NCBI GenBank assembly: GCA_030248295.1
Contig: JASANH010001510.1
Location: 1-64,000, forward strand
Origin: Mesodorylaimus sp. YZB2_4
Lineage: Eukaryota; Nematoda; Enoplea; Dorylaimida; Dorylaimidae
DNA length: 64,000 bases
Direction: 5' to 3'
Part shown: positions 49,052 to 61,100 of the stretch, piece by piece
Position numbering within the stretch: the stretch's first letter is position 1
Layout: each line of letters starts with the position of its first letter
Translations under genes and position numbers: made by a program
Notes under the pieces: model-generated
Told to the model about the DNA's origin: nothing
Database searches by the model: none
Seen by the model: only the letters and a program-made list of their open reading frames with translations

Positions 49052-49273
49052 TTAAAAAATGTTTTCACCAAACTTGCTATTTTGCCATCCTTCAGGGACC
49101 AGCACCAAGGTTTGCACTGGGACGGACGAAGGAAGATGCTTTAGGAAGTCAAGTATTTCTGGTCTCGAAAAGGGTAAGAGTGAAAGTTTTGCTATTAAAC
49201 ATATTTTTCCCAACCTGCAGTTTCTAAAACAAACCACAATTTCAGACGAGTTCGACTTCAAATCCCCTTCCAT
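49052..49273 (-). CDS. Short unrecognised frame downstream of the F-box gene
   Basis: It begins at an ATG three bases after the F-box stop codon. An internal TTTTAG acceptor-like site lies near 49224. The frame then reads RPEILDFLKHLPSS and VQTLVLVPEGW before a stop. The leucine spacing is like a repeat unit and resembles 47238-47411. It could be a 3' exon of the F-box gene, part of a separate gene, or 3' UTR. Confidence 0.3.
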   Translation of the reverse strand: MEGDLKSNSSEIVVCFRNCRLGKICLIAKLSLLPFSRPEILDFLKHLPSSVPVQTLVLVPEGWQNSKFGENIF

Positions 49274-49276
49274 ATC

Positions 49277-50575
49277 TCACTCAAATTTCACCACCACGCC
49301 ATTCTCATCTTTCAACTTCCTCACAAAGTTTTTCACAGCTTCTGATAATTTCCATATCAATGCCAGTTTTTCATTCCAGTTGAAGGCGATAGTCAATTTC
49401 CTGTTGCTGACGCCTCCCAATGTGGTGTGCAAAACGGCCACCGCCATTTCGGGCGAATCAGCTTGGATGGAAGGTGAAACGTGCACATAGGATAATAAGG
49501 GGCAAAAAGTGATCAAAGCACCGAATGCCTCTGCATTCAATAAGCAGCCAGCAAAATGCACTCTTTCGAAGCGTCCACTTGTGGCCAGTCGTCGAATGCC
49601 CTCATTCACTGCGGCATTCACGCCCGCAATCACATCCCCCACAACACCCTCAGGCGAGAAGTCCAAATCGATCGTCCTCAGTTCACTCAGCGACCTCAGT
49701 GCACTGATTCCGTCACTGCTCACGTTCAAATGAGCCACTTTTAAATGGCGCAATCGAGTAAATGAACTTGCAATCATTTGCAAATCGCCATCACCAAAGA
49801 ATGAACCAATTTGACTCAATTCCAAGCTCCGCAAAGAATTCACTTGCCAAAAAGTGTTCCATGCACCGAAATCAACACTGTTTTCCAGGGTTAATTCGAG
49901 GACTTGCAAATTTTTAGTTGAACGAAAGAAATTATCAATGATTTCTGGTGAACATGGATTTAACGTCGTGGAAAATCGTTTTAAATTAGGGATTTTATTG
50001 ATTAAAGAATTTATTGTAATTTCATTGACAAAAGATATTTTCAAATTTTCTAATTTTTCGCGAATATCGCTTGGAAACTTCGGATTTTTACCACACCAGT
50101 TTAATGTCTGTAAATTCGAATTTTTCTTTATTACAGTTTTAAAAATTTTATTTTCAATTCCTTTTCCATTCATGATAAGATTTTTTAAACGAGGGCATTC
50201 ATATTCTGAGAAAATAATTGCCCGTTCGATAGATTTAGGGTCACTGCCCAAAATTCTAACTCGCTCTAAATAAAATGAGCAAAGATTTAATAAAATTCTT
50301 AAAGAATTAGGTGATAATTTTTTAAAAATCATATCGTCCAAGTCCAAAGATTTGGTTTCTGATATCAGGATTTCTGATACTTGAAAAAAATGCCTGCAAA
50401 CGCGACCGACTCGGACACGTTCAGGAAATGACAGATGGCGAAATATATAAAGCAAAATATTATCTGGCAGACCGTTCAGGTTCATTGTTGATTGTTTCTG
50501 AAATGAACAAAAACAATTTTTTTCTGTCACCGCTTCGAGGCCTTTCAGGCTCGAATCAGCTAATAAAGGCGCCAT
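49277..50575 (-). CDS. F-box protein with leucine-rich repeat-like C-terminus
   Basis: F-box proteins recruit substrates to SCF ubiquitin ligases through Skp1. This is a single 432-codon frame from ATG at 50575; a second in-frame ATG at residue 31 directly precedes the F-box and may be the true start. The F-box spans roughly residues 34-75: LPDNILLYIFRHLSFPERVRVGRVCRHF. After it come irregular leucine-rich segments (PRLKNLIMNG, LQTLNWCG, LKRFSTTL, LQVLELTLE, LRSLELSQ, LRHLKVAHL, LRTIDLDFS) with the spacing of FBXL-type repeats. It is intronless in contrast to most neighbours. Substrate unknown. An alternative 3' splice near 49290 cannot be excluded. Confidence 0.88.
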   Translation of the reverse strand: MAPLLADSSLKGLEAVTEKNCFCSFQKQSTMNLNGLPDNILLYIFRHLSFPERVRVGRVCRHFFQVSEILISETKSLDLDDMIFKKLSPNSLRILLNLCSFYLERVRILGSDPKSIERAIIFSEYECPRLKNLIMNGKGIENKIFKTVIKKNSNLQTLNWCGKNPKFPSDIREKLENLKISFVNEITINSLINKIPNLKRFSTTLNPCSPEIIDNFFRSTKNLQVLELTLENSVDFGAWNTFWQVNSLRSLELSQIGSFFGDGDLQMIASSFTRLRHLKVAHLNVSSDGISALRSLSELRTIDLDFSPEGVVGDVIAGVNAAVNEGIRRLATSGRFERVHFAGCLLNAEAFGALITFCPLLSYVHVSPSIQADSPEMAVAVLHTTLGGVSNRKLTIAFNWNEKLALIWKLSEAVKNFVRKLKDENGVVVKFE

Positions 50576-51116
50576 TATCGATTAGTTTACTTTCAATATT
50601 TGCTAAGAAAAGCGCGAAAATTGTGGCTGCCACATACTGTACAGTACATTAGGTATATATTCCATAGGTAACCCAACTTTCAGGCGGGGGATTGGAAATG
50701 GCCTAGCAAGACTCAGGTGCCTGAAGTAAACAATATTCGTGCTCCACAGAACGCTAAAAACTTTGAAGAAACCTGGGCGAATATCAAATTTGTGTTCAAA
50801 AATCAGTAAAGCGTTCAAAAAAGAGCGGTTATATTCCTGTCTGCCTGGTCATGTGCTCAGATCTGCAAGTCTGATCAATCGATCAACGCGCTTAGTATTG
50901 TTTTACAGTATTTGAACTTCGCCAGACCGATTGATTGGATAGCTGCGGATCGATTCAGGGCGCAGTAGGAGCGGGGATCAAGAAAGTTATTGAAGCATCA
51001 AGAATTTTTTAGCCACTTTAAAACAGCGGCCCAATGGTCAGTGGTGTGCCCGCCTTAAAAACTGAATGGAAAGATTTGGTTCGAGTCTTCTGTTTCCTCT
51101 TCCTTATTGTGCCCTT
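50576..51116. other. Upstream region of the F-box gene
   Basis: No recognised gene or repeat. It probably contains the F-box promoter. Confidence 0.4.
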
Positions 51117-51201
51117 ATCAGTTGTCGCAGAGTGCCCTGTGATTGGCTGCTCGATCCGCCAATCACAGGGCACTCTGCGACAACTGATCGAGCAGCCAAT
51201 C
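51117..51201. repeat. Nested perfect inverted repeats
   Basis: Arm 51117-51147 (31 bases) is perfectly complementary to 51158-51188 across a 10-base loop. In addition 51141-51156 (gattggctgctcgatc) is perfectly complementary to 51186-51201 (gatcgagcagccaatc). The two pairings share bases and exclude each other. Confidence 0.9.
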
Positions 51202-51429
51202 GCAACAGTACACTTGACAGTTTTTCAAGATTTGAAATTTTAGCAATGAAGAGCATACCCACAATACCACAATGCATGAAAGTACGCAGACTATCCCAAC
51301 TCCCCGTTACCCCCCCCCCCGCGCCCCATCTGGCCAACGCTTTCATTTCCAAAGATCTTTAAAAAACCCAGAAAGCTAATGACAAAACAGATTCACCTGG
51401 TCATATCTTGAGGCCAGTCACAGCGAACT

Positions 51430-51600
51430 AGGCGGCCGCAGTGGTGTAGCAGTTCAGCATTCATCTCTCCAAATATTGCTTGGGAGCGAGTGGTTGGACT
51501 CGTCCCGGGTTCGATCCACAGTGATGGAAGTCGGTTTGCGTACTATAAGCCCTCGCTGACCTTGCACGCCAGGCCGTGGGTGACTCACCCGGTACTATAA
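51430..51600 (+). repeat. tRNA-derived SINE-like repeat, family 2, copy 2
   Basis: Head GGCCGCAGTGGTGTAGCAGT, B-box-like GGGTTCGATCC, then CTGACCTTGCACGCCAGG and GGGTGACTC, matching the order at 47876-48050. Sequence similar to the repeat may continue to about 51735. Confidence 0.6.
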
Positions 51601-51735
51601 AGATGCTCCGAGTGGAGCCCCGGAAGCCAAACGAGTAGACAGTCTCGGTTGTCGAACACCGACAGGGTTTAAAACCCGCCCACAATCGTCCGAGGAAGCC
51701 GGTGACCAGTCCAGGATGCCCTCGCGTGGAGGTGA

Positions 51736-52680
51736 TCCTAGTGAAGACGCGCAGAGGAAGGCTGCTGTGTGTGCCGGTCCCCGCGCAGCCCTGCTCATAA
51801 GGTTTGACCGCTGGCCGGCTAGGCAAAACGGGTTTCGGCCCACAAAAGTTAAAACAGAAATCTGAACTTGGGGTGGTTTCAAAAAAAGCTTTCAGGCGTC
51901 TGCGGGAGAAAAACAGCAGTCTTACCATGCCTAGTTGGAGTGGGTGGAAGGCTCGACAGCACAGCTACACACTGGGGCACAGCCGAGCCCGATATTCACT
52001 CCAGACTGCTGCCCAATTTTCGATATTTCGGGCTATCCTTTCCATCACTTGAAAATCCAGGCCGTACTTACCTACTGCAATTTGTCAGTTAGATACCCTA
52101 AACAACCAAAATTATGCAAACTCTGCTTTAGCTAGCAGTACGTCACACAGTTGTAAAAAGAAACTATGCTGCTCTACGATTTCAGTGATTATTGACAAAT
52201 TCAACAAGATTACAGAATATCTCCCTCAAAACCTCTATAATCATAATTTTTCGTTGCCCACTTACAATTAGGCGGACTATCAACTGAGAAGACCATCGCT
52301 ACTTCAGCACTTATCTACATAATACCAAATTCAAATTTCGACGTTTCCCAATTTTTCTTGTCAGAAGCTCACAAGCTAAAATCTTAAAAAAAGCAAATGC
52401 AGCATCAATGTCAAGTACCAGGAATGTTAACTGAAGCAATAAAACAAATCCAGCAATCAAAAATGATTCTTCTTTGTCCATAAACGAACACAATATAGAG
52501 CATAATCCTGGACTATACAACGTAAAAAACCGCCAAGATTAAATCGATCTCGGTGATCAGCACCAAATCATGGAACACTGAATGATAATAAAAAAGTAAA
52601 CATATTACAACAAAATGGGTCCACCTTCCCCTTTGTTGCTAATAACTCGTCAATCTTTGGTCACATTACTACTCTGATCC
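51736..52680. other. Interval downstream of EXT1
   Basis: No gene recognised; AT-rich toward 52680, where the 3' UTR of EXT1 must lie. No canonical AATAAA was seen on the minus strand close to the stop. Confidence 0.4.
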
Positions 52681-55600
52681 CTAGTTCGTATTCGGCAATT
52701 CCATTTGCCTGTACTTCTTCCTCAAATTCGATACTGGATCTCGATATAACATCGGATCAAACCTGACTTTTGACGCTTTTATTGCCCATCCTGTCGAATT
52801 CAATTCATCGACAAAGCACAGTTTATCCGATGCCAAATGCTCACTCGGCCATTTGCCACTTTGATATTTAGCCAACAATTTGATCGGCGTTTTCCCTTTT
52901 TCGATCAATAATCGATTTAGTAATCGATCGAAGCATAACAGTCGTTGATCGATCGGTAACGACAGGATCTTTTCGTCGATTTCTTCATTGTACGACTTGT
53001 GATACACAACGGCAGAACTGGTCAAAAAAGTATAATCGTTGAAGAATTTTGAACTAAGGTGACCATCCATTTGATGCCGCCGAGCAAAGAAACCAACCAA
53101 TCGATCAGGGAAAAACCGCCAGACTTGCATCGCGAAATCGATCTAAAACGTGCAGGTTTCTTTCAACAGCCGACGGTATCCTATGTTTCATGGTTTCACC
53201 ATTTTCTTGACGCTTAGAAGTCACACAGGGTGCTCAGTTCTACTCACCTCATCAGTCGAAAAAGGCAGTATGGCATTGGTAGCGTCGATCCAAAACACAG
53301 CATCCGCCTTCCCGTCTTGTCTATCAGCAAGGACTGGCCAGCCGTGTTCGCCATTCATTCGAATCATACTGACCGGCACTGACCAATCAGATTTGGCAAT
53401 CGAACAGTCGAAACATAAAATAGTCACCTGAAACAGCCATCATGGTACTGAATACTGACAACTAAAACCATTGGCGCTCACCTTTGAGCAAAATGAAGAA
53501 GCAGCCACAGCCTCCACCAACTTCCTTGCCCCACTGGGATTCCTTTTACCAGCCAAGACGACATACGCGTGAAAAAATGGCGACGGGTCGTCTGGTCGCA
53601 GTGAGGGCTCCAAGTGCTCTTGATCCAACCGAGACGGAATCCACGGCTGTAACCGACGTTTCATTATCTAAAAGCAGAAGCTGCCACTCAAATCCTCATT
53701 TTTCTGAAAACCTATTTAGCGCTAATCCGAAAAAGATTAAAAATTATCCATCACCTGGCAGTCCGACTGTGAATCAGCAAATAGGGAAAAGAAACAGGAC
53801 GATAAAAAAACTGAATGTCTGGGATGCAGATGAGAGTTAAAAAATTTTAAGTAAATAAACACATTATTCGAGAACATTTTTTCTGCATTTAATAACAACA
53901 GATTTTGCGCTTAGCGATCACCTTATCAGCAAGCACCGAACGATTCCTAAACCTACAGACAATTCAAACAATTTTCTCCCGTCCTTGGGCAAAACTGAGC
54001 CTGTCTATCCATAGTCAGTGGCAGCGCCATCGATCGAGTCCCTCTTTCCTCACGTGTCCTAACTCTACATTACCAAGTTCTGAAAGCGACAATCACCAGG
54101 CGCGGTAAATGCCTTTTTACCCCAGCCACACCGACGCGTAATGCTGCTGGAAAACTTTGGCCACCTATTACCAAATATAAAGATTGGAAAACGCGTGACA
54201 TTTTGGTAATAAGCTATGCACGTTTGCTGCGGCTGATAAGTTTGCAAAATATCAGTCAAAATGGTTTAGCCGCTCTCGAGATGCCATATGTGGTAAGGCT
54301 GAGCAAACTCTAGTGCTGAGAAAATTTAGATAATACCCCGGGGGAGGGGGCTAGGTTGATCCAAATTCAGACTGCGGCCGATCTGTCAATTTCAAAAAAA
54401 TCAGCGTCAGACAAGAAGAATCTGGCTAACTGCAAAAATCAAAACTTTCCTTTCAATGAATGGCAAAAAATAAAACGACTGTTATAGCACCTATCCTTGC
54501 ACAGGTAGTCCCACATAGTATCGATAGATCCTCTGATTCGAGGAGTAGGTCAGATCGTCAGATAGATTTCCGGATGTGCGGGCCCATTATCTGCTATTAT
54601 GTAGGAGATAATGCGTCGCTCAGTCCTATTATGGTACAGTACGATAAGCAGGTCCTCTTTTCCGGTGTATAAAATCCCAGTGTAGGAGCTGATTAGTTTC
54701 CCTGTGCCTGTGTGTGTGAGGGATTTGGATTGGTCTAACGATGATGGTCAGACGATCCAAACTCTGGATTAGACTGGGAGCCTGGATCAGTGTTGGATAG
54801 ATCGATACCGCCCTCATATTACGACGCCAGGATCCGAAAAAACGAGACCCGCTCACCTGTAAAACTACTCTAGGAAGAAGAAGAAAAGCACAGAAGGACC
54901 TTCACAGCTTTATAGCCGGCCAAGAGTCGCAGTCAAATATTCTCTGAGGGCCCTGCAATTCGCACCCACGGAGAAAAGGCTATTTGAGGGCACCCTAGTC
55001 AGAACACAAAAGTGGTATGTGAACATCTTTTAAAAATAACGAGAGATTTCATGACGGACGACCCCTTAGTTGGAACAGACCCACCCGCATGGTCCCTTCC
55101 CCGTCATTATCGATAACTGCACACCACTGGCACCACTCACCTCCAAAATGGTGGACACAATACGATCGACTGAGGAGAAATATAAATTCGACAATCGTTT
55201 GGCATTTTGTCTCAACGTGAACGCTCTGGCTGTCCTGATTTCCTGCAATATATCGGGCACCATGGACAGCAATCGCTCGTCGGCCATCACCGCTGCTTCT
55301 GACCAGGTGACAATTTCCGAGAACGGCAACTCCCATTCGTTCGATAGAATCGTAGGAATGCACCCGTATTGCAATGATTCCAAGAATCGATACGATCCCA
55401 ATCGTCGACCACGTGGAACGAGACAGAAGTCGGAATGCGATAGGAGCCACTCATACGAGCCCCATCGGTCGTACGAATCATTGTCCTCGTCGCATCGCTC
55501 GTCCTTCACTTGGCGCCAGTTCTTGCCGTGTCGACACGTTGTCACAACCACCGACTCCCGCCCGCCATCGTGCAGGTGATAGAGACTGTTGCGAGTCTCA

Positions 55601-57729
55601 GATCCGATGCCGTGAACGTATCGCTTGCCTACAATACGAAACATAGGTGGTAGATTCTACAATGACGACATGTTCTAAAGCTGGCATCAGCAGTCCTGGA
55701 AACGTGGTCCACATGCTCCTTTGAAACCACACTTCGACAGCGGTCCTTGCATGATAAGCGAGTTTGGCCTGATCGTGAGGGAAGGTTGTATGTCTGGTTG
55801 CCTCGACTGGCCGAATTTACATATACAGTATATATGGACCGCTCAAAACACTCTCTCCAGGCGAGGCTGAAACCCGTTGGGTCGATGTCTTTTGCTCCTA
55901 CGACTAGGTAGCCTGCCTGGAGTGTTTGAGACCATCCCCTCCCATCGGTACCTTCTCCAATGTGGCAATTCAGCTTGTTGCACTGGAAACGTGGTCTGCG
56001 TGGTCCTTCGAAACCACACTTGACCAGGAAACCTTCGAAACCGCGCTTGGATAGCGTGAACAGTGCGCATGACCAGTTTGGCAGACCATGAGCGGAGTAC
56101 GGGATATGGCATAATAAATGCATCCACTGTGCATAGGTTAGGGTTTCTGCAGCCTGGGGATTATTTGAACCGGATTAACCCACACCTTATTAATCAAATA
56201 TTTTTGCCCCGTCTTTTTTTTCAAAGCAGAAGTGAATGGTGACCGAAAAATAAAAAAAATTTTGTTTATCGCATTACTTCATAAATTACAAAATTGGATC
56301 CTTGGGGTAAACTACCAGGATTGGATCCTCCCTTACCTTTTGTCTTAGGAACATAAAAATATTCGAAAATGACCACCAAATGATGAGCTTTTTTAAAATA
56401 TTTCTCTAGCTCTAACCATTTGTGAGATATTCACGCCGACATGCAAAACTTTCACTTTTCACTTTTAAAGAAGACAAAAAGTTTGGGTTTTAAATAGACT
56501 CGTGAAACCTCACAGCCTGGCGATAGCGAGAGGGAGAAAATCATTGATTTGAGACGAACCACTTCGGTTGATGTTTCACCCGCAAGTATACTTGCGAAAC
56601 TCACCTTGCTTCAATCGAAGTTTCTGTCTTATCGACTTCGATCTAACATTCTCTCCCACACCAGCCTGGAGTCAGGGTGACTGAATCTTACACAATCTGT
56701 TCTACTTAATCTTGCTTCCAGGGTGTCCAGCAAAATATCCAAGAACATCCTTACTTACCCTTGAACGAAAATAAATATCGTCTTCTTTTCACATCATTTC
56801 CATAAATAGCCGACGACACGACGGGTCGAAAAAGTCCATCATCCTCGTTCACTGCGGTCAATGGCAAAACTCGATGAAATAATGGCAACGAAACATCAAA
56901 ATTAGGTCGAAAATTTTGAATGGAAAAACTAGCCTTGACCAAAATTGCTTTACCCGTCTCGATACCCAAATCAGTCGCGTCGTAATCGGGCCATGTACCA
57001 GGATATAAATTAAAAAGCAAATGATTTTCGCCATTATTCCACAATGGTGGCGGTAAGGTGGCAAATTTCGAATGCAAATTTTTTACATAATCAGCACTGA
57101 GGAGATCACGATCGAGCGTATCGAATGCGACAACGAAAAGACAGGCCTGCGATGGATCGGAGGTGTAATGTCCCGAACGAATAATGGAAGACAGAATTTT
57201 GATGTAGGCGTTAGTAGAAGACGAATCCGAGGCAGATGTCAACAATTGCTCAAGATCGGCAGTCGGATAGATGTGAACTGAAAATTTAAAACAAAAATGC
57301 ATAATTCAGGCGCAGGATTTTATAAACTAATAACACTAAGAATCTTAACTGAGAAACTTGCGCTTTTAAATGCATAACCTGACAAAGAACGATCCTTTTC
57401 TTACTTTTGAACGGTCTTCCACGACATCGGGTGAAATTGAAACAAGTGCTCATCGAGCAATCATTTAGAAAGTTCGCATTCTCCAGTTTCGCCCGCTTTC
57501 CTATTTTTGACTCGACTCCATATTTTTCACCAAAATCTACCGATGCGTATGGCGGATATTCGTGAATTGACACGCTCAAATGAGGACCTCCTTTCCATTT
57601 CTGCTCGAGAAAATTCGGTGATCGGAAAACCGACCGCCGAAATAAAACGAGCCCAAAAATTATGATACGTGAAATTGCTCCTACTAGAAGACATTTTAGA
57701 AGAAAAGAAAGGCGACGACGAAGACGCAT
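52681..57729 (-). CDS. EXT1: Exostosin-1 homolog, heparan sulfate polymerase subunit
   Basis: EXT1 works with EXT2 in the Golgi to extend heparan sulfate chains. Exons: 57405-57729, 56759-57277, 55141-55628, 53482-53667, 53248-53427 and 52681-53142. All phases close, giving 719 residues (human 746). The N-terminus is a type II signal anchor (RRRLSFLLKCLLVG...IIIFGLVLF). The exostosin GT47 domain has CFNFTRCRGRPFK, TSDPSQACLFV, DTLDRD, WNNGENHLLFNLYPGTWPDY, FKGKRYVHGIGSETRN, CRHGKNW and FCLVPRGRRLGSYRFLE. The GT64 domain starts near FHAYVVLAGK and ends LYRDPVSNLRKKYRQ. It reads IDATN where EXT1 proteins carry the DxD motif LDEDT, and CFDRLLN in place of CEDILMN, so this domain is probably not catalytic. 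The start codon has an in-frame stop just upstream. Confidence 0.95.
53668..55140 (-). other. EXT1 intron 3
   Basis: A 1.47 kb GT-AG intron. No repeat or second gene was recognised. Confidence 0.6.
55697..56070 (+). repeat. Short repeats within EXT1 intron 2
   Basis: The block ctggaaacgtggtc followed within about 20 bases by ctttgaaaccacacttcgac occurs at 55696 and again at 55983 (with cttcgaaaccacacttgac). A further half-copy, ccttcgaaaccgcgcttgg, lies near 56032. Confidence 0.55.
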
Positions 57730-58156
57730 TTATGACTTCGGGGAATCGATCTAGAACGTGCAATGCGGCAAGTTCTAGCGAACACGAAAACGACTTTTTG
57801 AGCCTATACATAATCCCGCTCCTAGCAGACAACTACAGTGTGCTCAGACTGTTTTGGCGCGAGTTTTGATCAGGCAACTTCAAAACCGTAATTCTTCACC
57901 AACCAGTACTCAACACGTTTGATCGAACTTATTCCTTACTACATCCACTTACGAAGAAGCAAAATATATACCGAAGCAATGATATAAATTCCAACCAGAC
58001 CTCTGTCAATCCTTTTACCCCTGTTAACCAGCTTTGTGTGTCACGTACTGAATTCTATACCAGTAACGCCAGAACACAACCATTCGACTACAATATGCTG
58101 ACAATAATGAGCAGATGCGTATCACAGCAAAATCAAGATTCTAGCTTGTCTACTCT

Positions 58157-61100
58157 TTACTTTGCCATGTCGACATCGACTCTGAAAGAAAGACACGAGT
58201 GTAATAGGGCAGCGACCAGAGGTCAATTTTTTTGATTTTTGCTCCAATAGAGTCAAGCTTGGTATTAAGCTGCATTAAGCATGGCTTGATGCTTGAGTAG
58301 GAGTCTAAATTCGTTCCTGCGCATCAGTCAAAAGCGCGCGAAGTGCGTGAAATTCAAATTTTTGCGGAAACCATTTTTCGCAATTCTTTGGAGACCACAT
58401 GTCATTTAGAGCCACATTTATCTTGACACTTGCCACGTTTAACACATTTTCTCCACTCACCTCCACATTCCCTCTTGCGGCGAGCCAACAGTGCTGCCAT
58501 ACGAATTAGGTAAATCGACAGGCATCTCGTCATTCAAAATGTAATTGTTCAAATCTTCACCAGCAACTCGCAGTTCAACATCGCTCAGACATTCAGACGT
58601 GGTTCTACGTATGAATGAAATTATGGGTAGATTACACTGTTAATAAGCTACAAAACATGTCTGTAACTACCTGATACTGCTACAACGACCATCGTAGGCG
58701 TAGGGATATGGTGGGCTGTCCAGGCTGTTGTTGAGTAAGCAGTCTGGTGGAAGTGGTGGCTCCCTAAAATCTCAAAAATAAGTCGGATTTCAAACAAGCC
58801 GATCATTAGTCACATGATGGTTTTTATGAATTCTCAGTCACCAAAGCATGTTTGAACTAATCTTGGGGACTCAGCAAAGTTGAGAAAAAATGTTCATGCC
58901 GAAAGTTGAAAAATCGAATTTTGTGTTTCTGTATTCTGAGGTTTGACCTCATTACGCACAGCATGGCTGACATGTATCCTACCTGCTTCGCCAGACCAAG
59001 GCCACCCTCGGTTTGACGTAACCATATGCCTTCTTCTGGTTTGTGTCATTGGTCTGCTGGGCGGAAATTTTGTCCAACAAGAACAGGTCGGCGATTGGCT
59101 TGTTGCTGGGTAAAATGTACTGGATTTCCTGGAGATCTTGAGAAAGACGAATACATTCGGCCAGTGTTTTTCCTTCCAAGGCCTTGTTATCTTTTTCATC
59201 GAAGAGTACATGTTCGATGATTGATTCCTCTGAAATAGCATAAGAGTGACTCACTGCTTGCCAGTTCACACGCTCAAAAGCATGCATCCTTTTGGCATCA
59301 AACTGTACAAGATAACTGCTTACGTTGACCCCAGGAAGGAATAACATAGCTGACCACCATTTTTCCTGGTTTCGTTTCAGAAAAGCGAAGTAGCATCGAG
59401 GGCAGAGTTGCTTGGCGAAGCAACTGTTCAGCTGTGACGCGGGAACCAAAGCCGAGGATTAACCTAAAGCAACGCATTTTTCTGTTTTTTTTCAGGTAGT
59501 CCTATATATGGGCATATGTAGACAAAGAAGATGCACTGATAAGATCACGTCAGAGGAGAATTATCGCATGCGGGTGTAAAAATGGAGAAATATATTTTCC
59601 CGCCAAAATTCGAACTGCGAACTGGGGAGGAAAGTTTGCATAAATCTCCTCTCAAATCAGCATTCAGATCTTGGCCATGCAAGAATGAAACAATAAAAAC
59701 GTTCTAAACATGGAACTTACCCACTGTCCCAATATGCAGGCATTTTTGCCAGGTAATCAGCGATTGGACAAAACCAATCCCAAAATGACAGCTGCGCATC
59801 TCCAACCTTTTTCTGAAAAAAACAACCATTTTTCAACACATTGCTTACCTGTCTTTGCCCCATCAGTGCACACCCTCTTGTACCTTGTAGAATGCATCCC
59901 AAGTGACCAATGAATCTGCATTATTTCCAGCAATCATAAGTTTATCGGCGATATATTGCCAATGGATCTTCAATCCCTCCCGACACCGAATCGTGTTTCT
60001 AAACCAAAGATCGACGGCTGGGAAGAAATCTTGCCACTTGATCTCGTTTCCATCTTTTCCACTGTGCGCGAATGTGGTCAAACTGGTTTCGTCCTAAACT
60101 ACGCCACAATATTGTGTACCCTAAGTTCATATACCGTAGTTTTCAGCTTACATTGATTTTGAACGACATTTGCCAAAACATTCTCGCTCGGGTATATTTA
60201 TCCTGGCGATGTGCATTTGAAAGTACAGCGAATGGTAAGGAAATTACCTAGTCAAACAGAAAAGCTGGTTTTTATGATGTTTGAATGATTTTTACCATGC
60301 TTACCCAGAATACTGGCTGTGCTGCGTCCGCCTGGTTTGTGTGAAATGGTTTTGTGCGAAAAAGTACGTGATACATGTCCTGCGTGAAACAAAATCACGT
60401 GACGTATTCTACAGAATGAGGCAATTATTTGGAAAACTCACGTCGCTGTCCTCGTCATTACGTTTATTCATTGATTGAACACGCTAAAAAAAGAAAATTT
60501 TGAGTTTGAAGGTGCGTTCTGAATCTACTTTCTCGATATTTTGAGCATGAGCTTACCACAGTACGAAAAACAGCATGCATCTGACCGTCGGTTTCGTCAC
60601 TTGGGGATTGGAGAATGACTCGAGGAGCCAAAAGGACACCGGGTGTTGGTAACCTAAATTTCGGTTAGGTTTGAAAAACTGCACTGAAAAATCAGTTGCT
60701 CTTACTTTTCTTGCAATGGATCCAAAGTTTTTTTTACGATTTCCTGTGCTTGTTTTTCTCTGAAATTTTATAATATAAGAAGCTCGATATTTACAGTATG
60801 AGAACAGGCACTTGTACAGAGCTGGAGAAGTTGCTCAGCTGAGAAAACTGTTTTGTTCGTAAACCAGCACCGAAAATTCAACAGAACTTTTCCAAGAGAT
60901 GTTTGTAGGCTTTTACGGTCCGTTGACAGAACTACTAATGCTACAAAAAACATACGTGATGAGAAGAACTTCAACTTCCACGCTCGATCCGCGAAGTCCA
61001 TACGTCTCGCCGGCAAGAACTCTGGAAGAAAAAGCTCAAGCTAGTCGCATCCGTTTCATTGACTTTTTTGATTTCTTGTCCAAAAGTCGATTGGCGCAGG

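Noticed and set aside
55070-55579. 169-codon plus-strand frame over EXT1 exon 3
   Set aside because: Antisense shadow of the exostosin exon.
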